DNA of 64,000 bases. Origin: an uncultured Acidobacteriia bacterium (GTDB lineage: Bacteria > Acidobacteriota > Terriglobia > Bryobacterales > Bryobacteraceae). Of this stretch, positions 7,914 through 15,833 are shown one piece after another. The DNA is taken from positions 124,001 to 188,000 of the forward strand of contig CAIKMJ010000027.1 of the NCBI GenBank assembly GCA_903828455.1, given 5' to 3'. The position numbers were made by a program, and so were the translations under genes. The notes under the pieces are model-generated. The model saw nothing but the letters and a program-made list of their open reading frames with translations, had not been told where the DNA came from and ran no database searches. Each line of letters opens with the position of its first letter. Position 1 is the first letter of the stretch.

Positions 7914-9161
7914 CTACCTGCTCGGCTTCAGCCGGATCTCCGCCGTCTCACCGCTCACCTCAATCTTCGTGCCGAACCGCTTCGACGCCTCGGCCAGCCG
8001 CTGCAGAATGTAGCCTGCCCGCGCCCCGGTTGCCGGCGCAGGTAAGCCGCGCGTATCGAGAAACTGATTGTTGGTGAATGCGTTGTGAACCTCCGGCACG
8101 CCGTCGCCAATATTGTTCATCACGATCGGCCGGAACGAGATCGCTTTCACGCTTTTCCCCTGCCACGCGACCTGCGCCACCACGCTCTCCCAGCTCATCG
8201 GTTCATCGATATAAGTCAGGACCGGCGGCACGTTGTAGATAAAGTTTCCGAGGTCGTAAAAGATGGGCCGGCCGCGATAGATCTCGACGCCATGCAGCAG
8301 CGGCGCGCCATGCATGACAACGATGTCGGCGCCCGCGTCAACTTCCGCGTGAGTCCACTTGCGGAGCCACTCGTTCGGGGCCAGTCGCTCCTCCATGCCT
8401 TCGGTGAAGATGGTCGAGAACGAGCGGTTGCCGAAGACGTGATTGTGCTGATAGACGATCACGACATCGGCGCGGCCGCGCGCTTCGCGGATGCTTTGCA
8501 GGATGCGGCGGGAGTCTTCCTGGTTCGGCGTGTTGGCTGGCGCGCCCGGCAGATCTTCGGTCGCCTCATTTGCTCTGCCGCCCGCTTCGACGCGCAGTTC
8601 ATTCACGCCGGGCCGGTCCGCGGTTGCGCTGCCGCCCGCGGTAATCAGACCGGAGGCGCTGGCGATCAGCGCAATCGTTCCATTCGGCGTGTGAAGATAG
8701 CCTGGCGCGCTGGCCTCGGCCAGATTGTTGCCGGTGCCGGCGTGAGCGATCTTCCGTTTGTCGGCTTCACGGAGCGTGTTCTGAATGCCGGTCGCCTTGA
8801 GATCGAAGGCGTGATTGCCGGAGAGCGACAGCAGATTCACGCCGAGCGCGCCGAGCGCGTCGAGAGCTTCGGGCGGCGTGAGAAAGCCGCGGCCCTCCTG
8901 AACGGCCTCGCCCGGTTCGGCAATCGCGGCTTCGAGATTGGTGAACACCACGTCGCCGCGCAGCAGCCCTTTCATGGCCGGGATTGCCGAGGGCGCGGTG
9001 GCGCGAAGATCCGAACGGAGCATTGATTGTCCGGCGAGCGTGATCGTCATCGCCGCCGTCGCCGATTGCGCGCCGGCGCCCCGGGCCAGGGAAGCGGCCA
9101 GTATCAGGGCGAAGCACGCCGCTCCGATGCCGGTCATTCGTGCGGTTCGTGGTTTATCCAT
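7914..9161 (-). CDS. CapA-family (PGA_cap) metallophosphatase-like protein
   Basis: A 415-residue protein with an N-terminal signal peptide (AACFALILAASLARGAGA). The calcineurin-like PGA_cap fold is shown by LRGDVVFTNLEAAI, LLSLSGNHAFDLKATG, ADVVIVYQHNH, IVVMHGAPLLHGVEIYRGR and IFYDLGNFIYN. In the family these supply the di-metal ligands. The best-known member, CapA, takes part in poly-gamma-glutamate export, but most homologues are uncharacterised and no other pgs genes are near. The start codon (9159-9161) lies inside the first unit of a 14-bp tandem repeat, so the upstream region is a repeat array and not a normal promoter. Confidence 0.8.
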   Translation of the reverse strand: MDKPRTARMTGIGAACFALILAASLARGAGAQSATAAMTITLAGQSMLRSDLRATAPSAIPAMKGLLRGDVVFTNLEAAIAEPGEAVQEGRGFLTPPEALDALGALGVNLLSLSGNHAFDLKATGIQNTLREADKRKIAHAGTGNNLAEASAPGYLHTPNGTIALIASASGLITAGGSATADRPGVNELRVEAGGRANEATEDLPGAPANTPNQEDSRRILQSIREARGRADVVIVYQHNHVFGNRSFSTIFTEGMEERLAPNEWLRKWTHAEVDAGADIVVMHGAPLLHGVEIYRGRPIFYDLGNFIYNVPPVLTYIDEPMSWESVVAQVAWQGKSVKAISFRPIVMNNIGDGVPEVHNAFTNNQFLDTRGLPAPATGARAGYILQRLAEASKRFGTKIEVSGETAEIRLKPSR

Positions 9162-9246
9162 CGTTGTTTATCCGTCGTGGTGTGTCCGTCGTGGTGAAAC
9201 GGTCGTGGTGTATCCATCATGGTGTATCCATCATGGTGAAACCCCT
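9149..9246 (-). repeat. 14-bp tandem repeat spanning the CapA-like start codon
   Basis: About seven 14-bp units of the type GTGGTGTATCCATC (plus strand), with the unit boundaries kept throughout. Read on the minus strand, the first unit contains the real ATG and two further units also carry ATG. Confidence 0.85.
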
Positions 9247-9286
9247 CAATAATATATGCGGCGCGGGCGGTCGGCGGCGAGGCCGC

Positions 9287-10297
9287 TCAGTGCCCCGGCA
9301 GAATGACGGCGGCGCCGTCGACCGAATCGTTCTCAATCGCCCGCAGCGCTTCATTCGCTTCGGCGAGCGTGAAGGTGGTGGCTTGCGGCCGAAGCCCGAT
9401 GCGCGCGGCGATCGCCAGAAAATCGCGCGCGTCGGCCCGCGTCATATTGGTGACGCTGCGAATCTGGCGCTCGCCCCACAGCAGGCGATCGTAATCGAAG
9501 GCCGGAATCCTGTCCAGATGGATGGCGTTGATTGCCACCACGCCGCCTTTTCGCAGGCTGCCAAGCGCTGCAATCACGACGTCGCCGCTCGGCGCAAAGG
9601 TGATCGCTCGGTCCAGCGCCACAGGCGGCTTGTCCTGTTCGCTCCCGACCCAGACGGCACCAAGCGCGGCGGCCAGCCGCCGGTGGGATTCGCCGCGCGT
9701 CGCCACATAGACGCCGCAGCCCCAGGCCTGCAATACCGAAATCGCCAGATGCGCCGACGCGCCGAAGCCAAAAAGGCCCACGCGGTCGCCCGGTTCCACG
9801 CCGGCAACGCGCAGACTGCGGAAGCCGATGATACCCGCGCACAGCAACGGCGCGGCGTGTGTGTCGTCGAGTGCGTCCGGCAGCGGGAAAACGAAGTCGG
9901 TACGGGCCAGCGCATATTCCGCGTAGCCGCCGTCGACCGAATAGCCGGTGAAGGTGGGAGAGTCGCACAGATTCTCCAGTCCGCGCTCGCAATACGGGCA
10001 CGTTCCGTCCACGCCGCCCATCCAGGAAACGCCGACTCTGGCGCCGAGCGGAAGGTCAGGCGTGGCGCCTTCCGCGACCTCGCCGACGATCTGGTGACCC
10101 GGGACCAGCGGAGAGCGCAGAGACGGGAGATCGCCGGCAACGATATGCAGGTCGGTGCGGCACACGCCGCAGGCGCGCACCCGCAGCAGCACGTAGCCGG
10201 GCGGGCATTCCGGCCGCGGAATCTCTTCGATGACGAGGCGCTGCGTTCCCGCTCGCAGCGGCTTGTGCAGGACGGCGGCCTTCATCGACGGCTTCAT
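9287..10297 (-). CDS. Zinc-dependent alcohol dehydrogenase (MDR family)
   Basis: A 336-residue medium-chain dehydrogenase. The catalytic-zinc region CGVCRTDLHI and PGHQIVGEV, and the structural-zinc cysteines CPYCERGLENLCDS, are present. The Rossmann NAD(P) site GVEPGDRVGLFGFGASAHLA lacks the classic GXGXXG spacing only slightly (GFGASA). It matches the propanol-preferring type that oxidises or reduces small alcohols and aldehydes. I trimmed the long open frame to ATG 10297 (MKPSMKAAVLHKPL), where family homology starts; ATG 10285 is the alternative. It is a single-gene unit. Confidence 0.85.
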   Translation of the reverse strand: MKPSMKAAVLHKPLRAGTQRLVIEEIPRPECPPGYVLLRVRACGVCRTDLHIVAGDLPSLRSPLVPGHQIVGEVAEGATPDLPLGARVGVSWMGGVDGTCPYCERGLENLCDSPTFTGYSVDGGYAEYALARTDFVFPLPDALDDTHAAPLLCAGIIGFRSLRVAGVEPGDRVGLFGFGASAHLAISVLQAWGCGVYVATRGESHRRLAAALGAVWVGSEQDKPPVALDRAITFAPSGDVVIAALGSLRKGGVVAINAIHLDRIPAFDYDRLLWGERQIRSVTNMTRADARDFLAIAARIGLRPQATTFTLAEANEALRAIENDSVDGAAVILPGH

Positions 10298-10414
10298 TGG
10301 ATTGAACTCAACACAAACGCTACCGCAATCGTCCGCCCATTCGCCGGCCGGGGCGGAACACCCGGTGCGGCCCTGTCCGGTGCGGCCCGTCCGCTGCGCG
10401 GATCCCGGTTGGGC

Positions 10415-10420
10415 TAGAAT
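10415..10420 (+). promoter_or_regulatory. Predicted -10 box, near-leaderless
   Basis: TAGAAT ends 9 nt before ATG 10430; predicted leader about 3 nt. Confidence 0.45.
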
Positions 10421-10429
10421 CGAATTCAC

Positions 10430-11149
10430 ATGTTACGCAAACTGATTATTCTCCTTGTTGCCGGCGCGCTCGCCGCCAACTGCCAGCAGCCGGCCACTCC
10501 GGCGCCCGCGGCACCCACTGCGGCCCCGGCACCGGCCGGCGACCCGAATGCGATTCTGCTCACCGTTTTCCTGCGCCACGACCAGACCAAGAACGTAGAC
10601 CAGATCAACGAAATCGTCGGCAAGAACGGTTTCCGCGACAATTTTCCGCCGAAGGGGATTGAGGTCGCATCCTGGTACGTCATGATGGGCATCGGCCAGG
10701 TGGTGACGCTGAAAGTCCCGCCCAGCCGGTTGCGGGAAGTGAATCGCACCATCGAAAGCGGCGCGTGGGGCGGCTACCACACCGAGTTTTATCCGACTTA
10801 TGAACTGCGCGCCGCGACTGCGACGCCGACGGTGGACCCGGCAAAGTCGATCCTGCTCACGATCTTCCTGCGCCACGATCAGACGAAGAACTCGACCCAG
10901 ATTAACGAAATCGTCGGCAAGAACGGCTTCCGCGAGAACTTTCCGCCCAAGGGCATCGATGTGATTTCCTGGTACACGATGATGGGGATCGGGCAGGTCG
11001 TTACGCTGCGGGTGCCGCCGGACCGGCTGCGCGATGTGAATCGCAGCATCGAAACCGGGGCATGGGGTGGATTCAGGACTGAGTTCTACACGACGTACGA
11101 TTACAAATCGTTGTGGCAGGAGTCCTGGCCGAGCGCGAAGGCGAAGTAA
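10430..11149 (+). CDS. Secreted protein with a tandemly duplicated module
   Basis: A 239-residue protein. Residues 1-18 form a signal peptide ending LAANC; the cysteine suggests a lipoprotein, but asparagine at -1 is not a canonical lipobox. A proline/alanine linker (20-40) follows. Residues 41-124 and 140-223 are two copies of the same module, about 80% identical: FLRHDQTKN, EIVGKNGFR, NFPPKGI, SWY-MMGIGQVVTL, VPP-RLR-VNR-IE-GAWGG and TEFY. The module is widespread as a single-domain hypothetical protein, but its function is unknown. The copies also remain very similar at DNA level, which indicates a fairly recent intragenic duplication. The protein is probably periplasmic or membrane-anchored. 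Confidence 0.75.
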   Translation: MLRKLIILLVAGALAANCQQPATPAPAAPTAAPAPAGDPNAILLTVFLRHDQTKNVDQINEIVGKNGFRDNFPPKGIEVASWYVMMGIGQVVTLKVPPSRLREVNRTIESGAWGGYHTEFYPTYELRAATATPTVDPAKSILLTIFLRHDQTKNSTQINEIVGKNGFRENFPPKGIDVISWYTMMGIGQVVTLRVPPDRLRDVNRSIETGAWGGFRTEFYTTYDYKSLWQESWPSAKAK

Positions 11150-11197
11150 GTTGTGACGATGGCGCGTGTGCGGCGCCGGCGTGGGATTGCGCTGAAA

Positions 11198-11233
11198 AAC
11201 GCAGGAACGCAGAAACGCAGAAACGCAAGAACG
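11198..11233 (+). repeat. 8-bp tandem repeat between convergent genes
   Basis: Four-plus units of AACGCAGA with minor variation, in the 163-bp gap between two convergent genes. Confidence 0.7.
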
Positions 11234-11312
11234 ACTGGCCGGGAGGAATCGGCGAGCCGTTCTTGCGTACGTTCGGCGGTTTGAGCCGTGATTGCCGAAC
11301 GAAAATCCCGCG

Positions 11313-12077
11313 TTATGCCTTTGAACTGCTGACCTGAGCAGTCCGTTGCTTCCGGCGCGCGGCCAGACACAGAGTGACCAGCCCGAGGGCCAGCATTCCA
11401 TTCGTAGCCGGTTCCGGCGCAGCTACTGTCAGCACGCCGGACAATGCATAGAGTGCCGCAGTGTTTGCGCTCCCCGCCGTAGTTTCGGTGATCCAGAATG
11501 AAGAACTGCTGTTTGCCATTCCGACAATCGGCGTAGCGCACCCCAGCCCGACGCATCCAGGCACGTTCAAGCCATTTGAAAACGATCCGGTCCAGACGGG
11601 AGAAGCTGACGAATTGCCATTCTCATCAAAAAAAATGGGATTCGCCAGTGTATTTCCCGAGAACAGACCGCTGGGCAAAGTGGTTGTAGCATCAGCCGCA
11701 ACGAACTGCCCGCCGAGGTTATAGATCGGTACCCCGGCATCCTGTCCGACATTGGTGATCGCCGCTACGCTTTGGGTGGAAGCGATAGCATCCCATGTGG
11801 TGTTCAATCCCTGCAGAAGCGGATTGTTGTTGGCGTCGTTTAGTACCGCGGTGTTGTAGTCGTTGATATTGGTGTCCGTGGCGGTGTAAGTCTCGGCAGT
11901 AACAAATACCAACCTGTATGTTTGGCCAACCGCGAGTGATGGCGGGACGATCGTGACAGAACCCGCCCACGCCGTAGTTGTTAATCCTCCTATTGCGACA
12001 GCAAGCGTCGCGAGTGTTGTGAGTGTTCGGCTGCGCGCACGGACAAATGTGCGGCAGTCTTCTTGTTTTAGTCGCAT
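11313..12077 (-). CDS. PEP-CTERM sorting-domain exoprotein
   Basis: A 254-residue exported protein. The N-terminus has a long charged n-region, then a signal segment TLATLAVAIGGLTTTAWAG. The C-terminus is the PEP-CTERM tripartite signal: APEPAT, a hydrophobic helix (MLALGLVTLCLAA) and a basic tail RRKQR. In such proteins exosortase cleaves near PEP and delivers the protein to the surface or extracellular matrix. The body (TYRLVFVTAETYTATDTNINDYN and a later GLGC region) resembles other exported acidobacterial PEP-CTERM proteins of unknown role. No exosortase gene is in this window. No leader-proximal Shine-Dalgarno was seen. Confidence 0.85.
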   Translation of the reverse strand: MRLKQEDCRTFVRARSRTLTTLATLAVAIGGLTTTAWAGSVTIVPPSLAVGQTYRLVFVTAETYTATDTNINDYNTAVLNDANNNPLLQGLNTTWDAIASTQSVAAITNVGQDAGVPIYNLGGQFVAADATTTLPSGLFSGNTLANPIFFDENGNSSASPVWTGSFSNGLNVPGCVGLGCATPIVGMANSSSSFWITETTAGSANTAALYALSGVLTVAAPEPATNGMLALGLVTLCLAARRKQRTAQVSSSKA

Positions 12078-12515
12078 CGAACCGTATTAACTCCTCTCCT
12101 GGCTACCATCGGCGCACGCCGCTGTTCGCAGTAGCCAAGCAAAAGTTAGCATGATTTTGTTGACTAATAACCACTTTGGCGGCCGCGCGGGTACTGTTGC
12201 CGCTCCGGCGCGTTCCATTACCGCGTGGATATCCGATGAGTTCGGAAAAGTTAGCAGGAGATAGGACGATTGGTTATAAGATGTTCCACGGTGTGAGCGG
12301 GAAGTTGATTCATGGTGCTCGTATCACGGCTTCCGGAGCGAGTGACTGCGGACGCGATCGTCTGCCGAACTGCCGCGCAGCCGGTAATTAACCGGATACT
12401 ACTCTTCAGTCAATTCGGAAAATATCTACCCATCAGGTAGTACGGGAACTCCGGCCCGGAGTAAACCCGGTTCTGGAACTTGCCGGAATTGGATAGCCGA
12501 CCGTAACGTTATCGT
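12078..12515. other. Intergenic region, no gene recognised
   Basis: Upstream region of the PEP-CTERM gene. It contains an imperfect dyad (GGCTAC near 12100 with GTAGCC near 12132). Short frames here lack codon bias or family features. Confidence 0.5.
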
Positions 12516-12683
12516 ATGTTACCTGGAAACGATGGAGCGGCTACCCTTGGCAGCAGGCGTCATTGGCGCCGGCGTCAGACACGGTTTACGCTGTTTCTCC
12601 AAAAAAGCTTACTTAGTATTACTCTGTTCCTGGTCGGCATGACGCTTGGACTGGGGTTTGTTATCTGGACGCTTTCTTCCTGA
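12516..12683 (+). CDS. Possible small single-pass membrane protein
   Basis: A 55-codon frame from ATG 12516 to TGA 12681-12683. Residues 13-23 are arginine-rich (GSRRHWRRRQTR) and residues 34-52 form one hydrophobic helix (SITLFLVGMTLGLGFVIWTL), giving a positive-inside, C-terminal anchor topology. There is no strong ribosome binding site and no recognised family. The neighbouring 400 bp on each side look non-coding, so this could be chance, but the sharp basic-then-hydrophobic pattern makes it worth listing. Confidence 0.35.
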   Translation: MLPGNDGAATLGSRRHWRRRQTRFTLFLQKSLLSITLFLVGMTLGLGFVIWTLSS

Positions 12684-13140
12684 GGATTCACCGGTGCGAA
12701 CGAATACTGCGGATGTTACAGGCGTCAATCCGGAACCGGCGACCACGGAATCGTACGCGATAATCCGCGGGAAAAGATTTCTGGAGAACCTCGAAGGCAG
12801 CGTGCGTGGCCACTCCCGGCGGTTTTTCGAGTCGGCGCGGCAGGCAGGATCGATCGCGGCGGGGAACAGTGTTCCGCGCGCGATGGAGGAAGCAGGCGCG
12901 CGCTGAGCGCCGGCGGGAGTGCGGCGCAGTTTTCATCGCGCGACGTGGCCGTGCCGGACGTTCCGCACCGGACGTGGCGCTGAGCTGAGCTGAGCTGAGG
13001 CAGCATCGCTTTTCTGAGTGAAATGGCTGCTGCGAACGGCGTTTGGTGGTGGGCACAAATCCGGGCACACCGGGAAAACCGCCGAGCCGCCGAAGGTTGA
13101 CGGAATCGCCGCTAAGAGTTGGATTGCAGGGGAGATAAAC
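12684..13140. other. Intergenic region, no confident gene
   Basis: No convincing coding sequence. A CTGAG pentamer repeated four times lies at 12980-12999. Several open frames run across it, but none carries a recognisable domain, and one of them overlaps the tRNA-Thr. Confidence 0.5.
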
Positions 13141-13216
13141 TGGAGCCACCCGCCGGGATCGAACCGGCGACCTGCTGATTACGAATCAGCCGCTCTACCA
13201 ACTGAGCTAGGGTGGC
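13141..13216 (-). tRNA. tRNA-Thr (CGT anticodon)
   Basis: The minus strand reads a complete cloverleaf: acceptor GCCACCC paired with GGGTGGC, D-arm TAGCTCAGTTGGTAGAGC, anticodon arm CTGATTCGTAATCAG with anticodon CGT, and TpsiC arm GCCGGTTCGATCCCGGC. Discriminator T and an encoded CCA end the gene at 13141. Confidence 0.95.
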
Positions 13217-13305
13217 TTGGAACCGCTCTTTTTCTTATAGCACGCGCGACGTTCCGCGGCTGCAAACGTGGACGGACCGCTGCATTCCGGGCCTTCGCTT
13301 CGCCG

Positions 13306-13599
13306 TTATTTGGCGTGCTCGTCGATGATGTAAACCTTCTCGCCCGGCGCCGACAGCTTCCATCTTTCGCGGATCGCCGACTCCTGCGCCGCCGGATCGC
13401 TCTCCAGTTGCAGTATGCGCTGCTGGCGCGCCGCGATGTCGCGCTGCAGTTCCGCGTTGCCGCGTTCGTACTCGCGAACCATCCGCTGCTTTTCCAGCAT
13501 GCCGGAAATTCCGTTCGGACCGCGCAACGAAACAAACGCGTACACGACCCCCACCATCAGGACCATCGCGTACACAACTTTCACTCCGGAGACTCTCAT
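13306..13599 (-). CDS. FtsB/DivIC-like septum formation initiator
   Basis: A 97-residue bitopic membrane protein. A short basic N-terminus (MRVSGVK), one transmembrane helix (VVYAMVLMVGVVYAFV, residues about 8-23) and a periplasmic coiled coil (LEKQRMVREYERGNAELQRDIAARQQRILQLES) ending in REKWxLxxPGE-like IRERWKLSAPGEKVYII. That last motif is diagnostic for the FtsB/DivIC family, which bridges FtsL and FtsQ in the divisome. I trimmed the start to ATG 13599, where the family begins. It is divergent from cutA and next to tRNA-Thr. In many genomes ftsB follows eno; here it stands alone. Confidence 0.8.
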   Translation of the reverse strand: MRVSGVKVVYAMVLMVGVVYAFVSLRGPNGISGMLEKQRMVREYERGNAELQRDIAARQQRILQLESDPAAQESAIRERWKLSAPGEKVYIIDEHAK

Positions 13600-13679
13600 T
13601 GGGCTGTAAGGATGAAGAGCGTTATGACACCTCATAGTAACATCGGTGGATAGTCTGGTTCCAGCGAAAAACTCTGAAA

Positions 13680-14033
13680 ATGACCGATAAAATCGTTGTT
13701 TTGAGCACATGCGGGTCGGCTGCCGAAGCAGAGCGCCTCGCGCGCCGTCTGGTGGAAGCGCGCGCCGCTGCCTGCGTAAATATCGTTGCGCCCGTGAGGA
13801 GTATCTACCGCTGGAAGGGCGTCATCGAGCAGGCCGAAGAATGGCTGCTTGTGGTGAAGACTTCCCGCGCGAAGTTTGACCGGGTGCGTGCGGAACTGGA
13901 AGCCGCGCACTCCTACGAGCTGCCGGAAGTGCTGGCGCTGCCTGTCGTCGAGGGCTCGCCGAACTATCTTGCGTGGCTCGCAGGTGAGTTGGCCGGGGAA
14001 GGCGGCGCGCCGGAGGAGAATTCCGTTGCCTGA
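13680..14033 (+). CDS. cutA: Divalent cation tolerance protein CutA
   Basis: A 117-residue CutA1-type protein with a ferredoxin-like trimeric fold. Characteristic segments are VVLSTCGSAAEAERLARRLVEARAAACVN, VRSIYRWKGVIEQAEEWLLVVKT, and HSYELPEVLALPVVEGSPNYLAWL with the family signature YELPE. Linked genetically to copper tolerance in E. coli, though its molecular role is unsettled. It is the first gene of a two-gene unit: its stop lies beyond the start of the downstream HAD gene. Confidence 0.93.
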   Translation: MTDKIVVLSTCGSAAEAERLARRLVEARAAACVNIVAPVRSIYRWKGVIEQAEEWLLVVKTSRAKFDRVRAELEAAHSYELPEVLALPVVEGSPNYLAWLAGELAGEGGAPEENSVA

Positions 14034-14697
14034 GAATGGGGTGCCTGAAAAACCGGTGCGCGCGCTGCTGTTCGATATGGACGGCGTGATTATCGATTCC
14101 AATCCGGCGCATCGGGAAACCTGGGTCGTCTACAACCGGCGGCATGGAGTGGAGACCACGCAGGCGATGATCGACGCCATGTACGGCATGCGGAATGACC
14201 AGATCATCCGCGGCTGGCTCGGCGAACATCTTAGCGATGCCGAAGTCTTCGCCCACGGTGCGGCCAAGGAGGCGCTCTATCGCGAGCTCGTCCGGCCCCG
14301 CGTGGAAGAGTTGCTCGTGCCCGGCATTCGCCGCTTTCTCGAAGGGGCCGGCGCGTTCGGGCTCGCCGTGGCTACGAATGCCGAGAGGGCGAATATCGAT
14401 CTGGTCCTCGGCGCAACCGGCCTGGCTTCGTTTTTTCGCGTGGCTGTCGACGGCCACCAGGTTTCGCGGCCCAAGCCGGATCCGGAGATTTATCTGAAGG
14501 CGGCGCAGATGCTTGGGGCCGAACCGGCGGCGTGCGTGGTCTTTGAAGATTCGCTCGCCGGCGTCGAGGCGGGCCGCGCCGCGGGCATGCCGGTCATCGG
14601 CATCTCGACAACGCACGATGAGCTTCCCGGCGTGGAGTTGCTGATTCCGGATTTCGAAGATCCGGCGCTGGCCGCGTGGCTGGCCGCGCGGGCTTAG
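14026..14697 (+). CDS. HAD-superfamily phosphatase, beta-phosphoglucomutase-like
   Basis: A 223-residue HAD-IA hydrolase. Motif I LLFDMDGVIIDS has the nucleophile D17 and acid/base D19. Motif II is AVATNAERAN, motif III the lysine in SRPKPDPEIYLKAA, and motif IV VVFEDSLAGVEAG. The helical cap inserted after motif I is of the PGMB or phosphoglycolate phosphatase type, so it dephosphorylates or isomerises a sugar phosphate. I prefer TTG 14026 because GGAGGAG at 14012-14018 is ideally spaced; GTG 14041 is the alternative. It overlaps cutA by 8 nt. Confidence 0.85.
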   Translation: MPENGVPEKPVRALLFDMDGVIIDSNPAHRETWVVYNRRHGVETTQAMIDAMYGMRNDQIIRGWLGEHLSDAEVFAHGAAKEALYRELVRPRVEELLVPGIRRFLEGAGAFGLAVATNAERANIDLVLGATGLASFFRVAVDGHQVSRPKPDPEIYLKAAQMLGAEPAACVVFEDSLAGVEAGRAAGMPVIGISTTHDELPGVELLIPDFEDPALAAWLAARA

Positions 14698-14778
14698 AGT
14701 TTCGCGCCCCGCGTCTCCCCGCGCCGCGGCAGGGTCAATTGAAACGAAACGCCAGTCGCAGTTCAATGGAAGTAAAAC

Positions 14779-15255
14779 ATGTTCCGCCGGAAGTTTTTCT
14801 GCGTGCTCCTGCCGGTCTGCGGGCTGCTTGCGCAGTTGCCGTACCCGGTCCCGCTGCCGCCGCAAAAGGATCTGCCGTATCTGGTACACGGGGATAATCT
14901 GGTCGCCACCGAAGCCCGCGTGGCCGAGTCGCGCGAGCGCCGTTTCGACACCGTCTTCGCGGTGCCCGGCGAGGCTGCGGCGGCAAGAACACCGCTCGCC
15001 AGCCCGATATTCGTTTTCGACGCCGGCCGTATCGATGCCGGCAAATTTCAGTTGTATCGCCTCGAAGCCGGGGCAGGGCACCGCGAGCTGGCCGTGCAGC
15101 GGCGGGGGCGTGGCGGTGCGAAAGCCTTTCGAATCAACGTCTATCCCGTTTCGGGCGGGGTTTATCGGATCGAGGCCGCCGAAAGCCTGCCGAACGGCGA
15201 GTACGCTCTGACGCCGGACGGAACGAACGATGTCTTCTGTTTCACGGTGTATTAA
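14779..15255 (+). CDS. Secreted protein of unknown function
   Basis: A 158-residue protein with a short signal peptide (MFRRKFFCVLLPVCGLLAQ). The mature sequence is mostly beta, begins with a proline-rich PYPVPLPPQKDLPYLVHG, and later has SPIFVFDAGRIDAGKFQLYRL and GEYALTPDGTNDVFCF. Similar short secreted proteins with an ExxxLPxGEYAL ending occur in acidobacteria, but I know no function. It stands alone on the plus strand between the HAD gene and rpsO. Confidence 0.65.
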   Translation: MFRRKFFCVLLPVCGLLAQLPYPVPLPPQKDLPYLVHGDNLVATEARVAESRERRFDTVFAVPGEAAAARTPLASPIFVFDAGRIDAGKFQLYRLEAGAGHRELAVQRRGRGGAKAFRINVYPVSGGVYRIEAAESLPNGEYALTPDGTNDVFCFTVY

Positions 15256-15356
15256 AGTGGCGTGCGTGAATTCGCGCTGCGCGGAACCTTACGGTTGTGC
15301 TACACTGCTTTTGATAGACAACGAGATAGAGAAGACAAGGAGTAGCAACCCTTCAG

Positions 15357-15626
15357 ATGGCATTGGTGGCAGAAGTTAAACGGCAGATTGTTGCCCGGAA
15401 TCAGAATCATAAGACGGATACCGGGTCGCCGGAAGTGCAGATCGCGCTGTTGACGGACCGTATCTCACAGCTGACTCAGCATTTCAAGACACACCAGAAG
15501 GATCATTCGTCGCGGCGCGGCCTGTTGAGCCTCGTGGCGCGGCGTCGTCGTCTGTTGACGTACCTCAAAGTCAACAGCCCGGAACGGTACAAGAGCGTTC
15601 TGGCCAAGCTTTCGATCCGCCACTAG
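15357..15626 (+). CDS. rpsO: 30S ribosomal protein S15
   Basis: An 89-residue S15 of standard length. It binds 16S rRNA at the central-domain three-way junction. The signature [35 protein letters not shown] is present, followed by [10 protein letters not shown] and [19 protein letters not shown] at 15337-15342 supplies the ribosome binding site. The gene precedes pnp, the common bacterial rpsO-pnp pair. S15 often represses its own translation through its leader; the leader here is about 50 nt if TACACT at 15301 is the -10. Confidence 0.97.
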   Translation: MALVAEVKRQIVARNQNHKTDTGSPEVQIALLTDRISQLTQHFKTHQKDHSSRRGLLSLVARRRRLLTYLKVNSPERYKSVLAKLSIRH

Positions 15627-15833
15627 TTTTTTCAGGGGTCCTTACTCGAAGCAGTGGTTCCCGCCGATGTTGGCGGGAGTGTGGTTCACTCGCCTTCGTG
15701 GTCCTTTCCGGGCTGCGAAAAGCAGTACGCATTTATTTTGCGCGCTGTTCCCTTCCTGTCAACTCCCTCGCATATCAGGCCGCATTGTCGGCAGATAAGG
15801 AGCTGCCGGGGAACGTAACCCGGCGCAACATAA
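15627..15833. other. rpsO-pnp intercistronic region
   Basis: 207 nt without a gene. A small hairpin (CCCGCC 15660-15665 with GGCGGG 15672-15677) sits in it. In enteric bacteria this interval holds an RNase III hairpin that PNPase uses to control itself; a similar role here is inference only. Confidence 0.4.

Noticed and set aside
12176-12391. 71-codon frame upstream of the PEP-CTERM gene
   Set aside because: No ribosome binding site or domain; composition resembles the surrounding non-coding DNA.
12646-12906. 86-codon frame in the gene desert
   Set aside because: TTG start, overlaps the 55-codon frame out of phase, and shows no fold or family features.
13018-13653. 211-codon plus-strand frame
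   Set aside because: It runs through tRNA-Thr and the ftsB-like gene antisense, so it cannot be a real gene as drawn.
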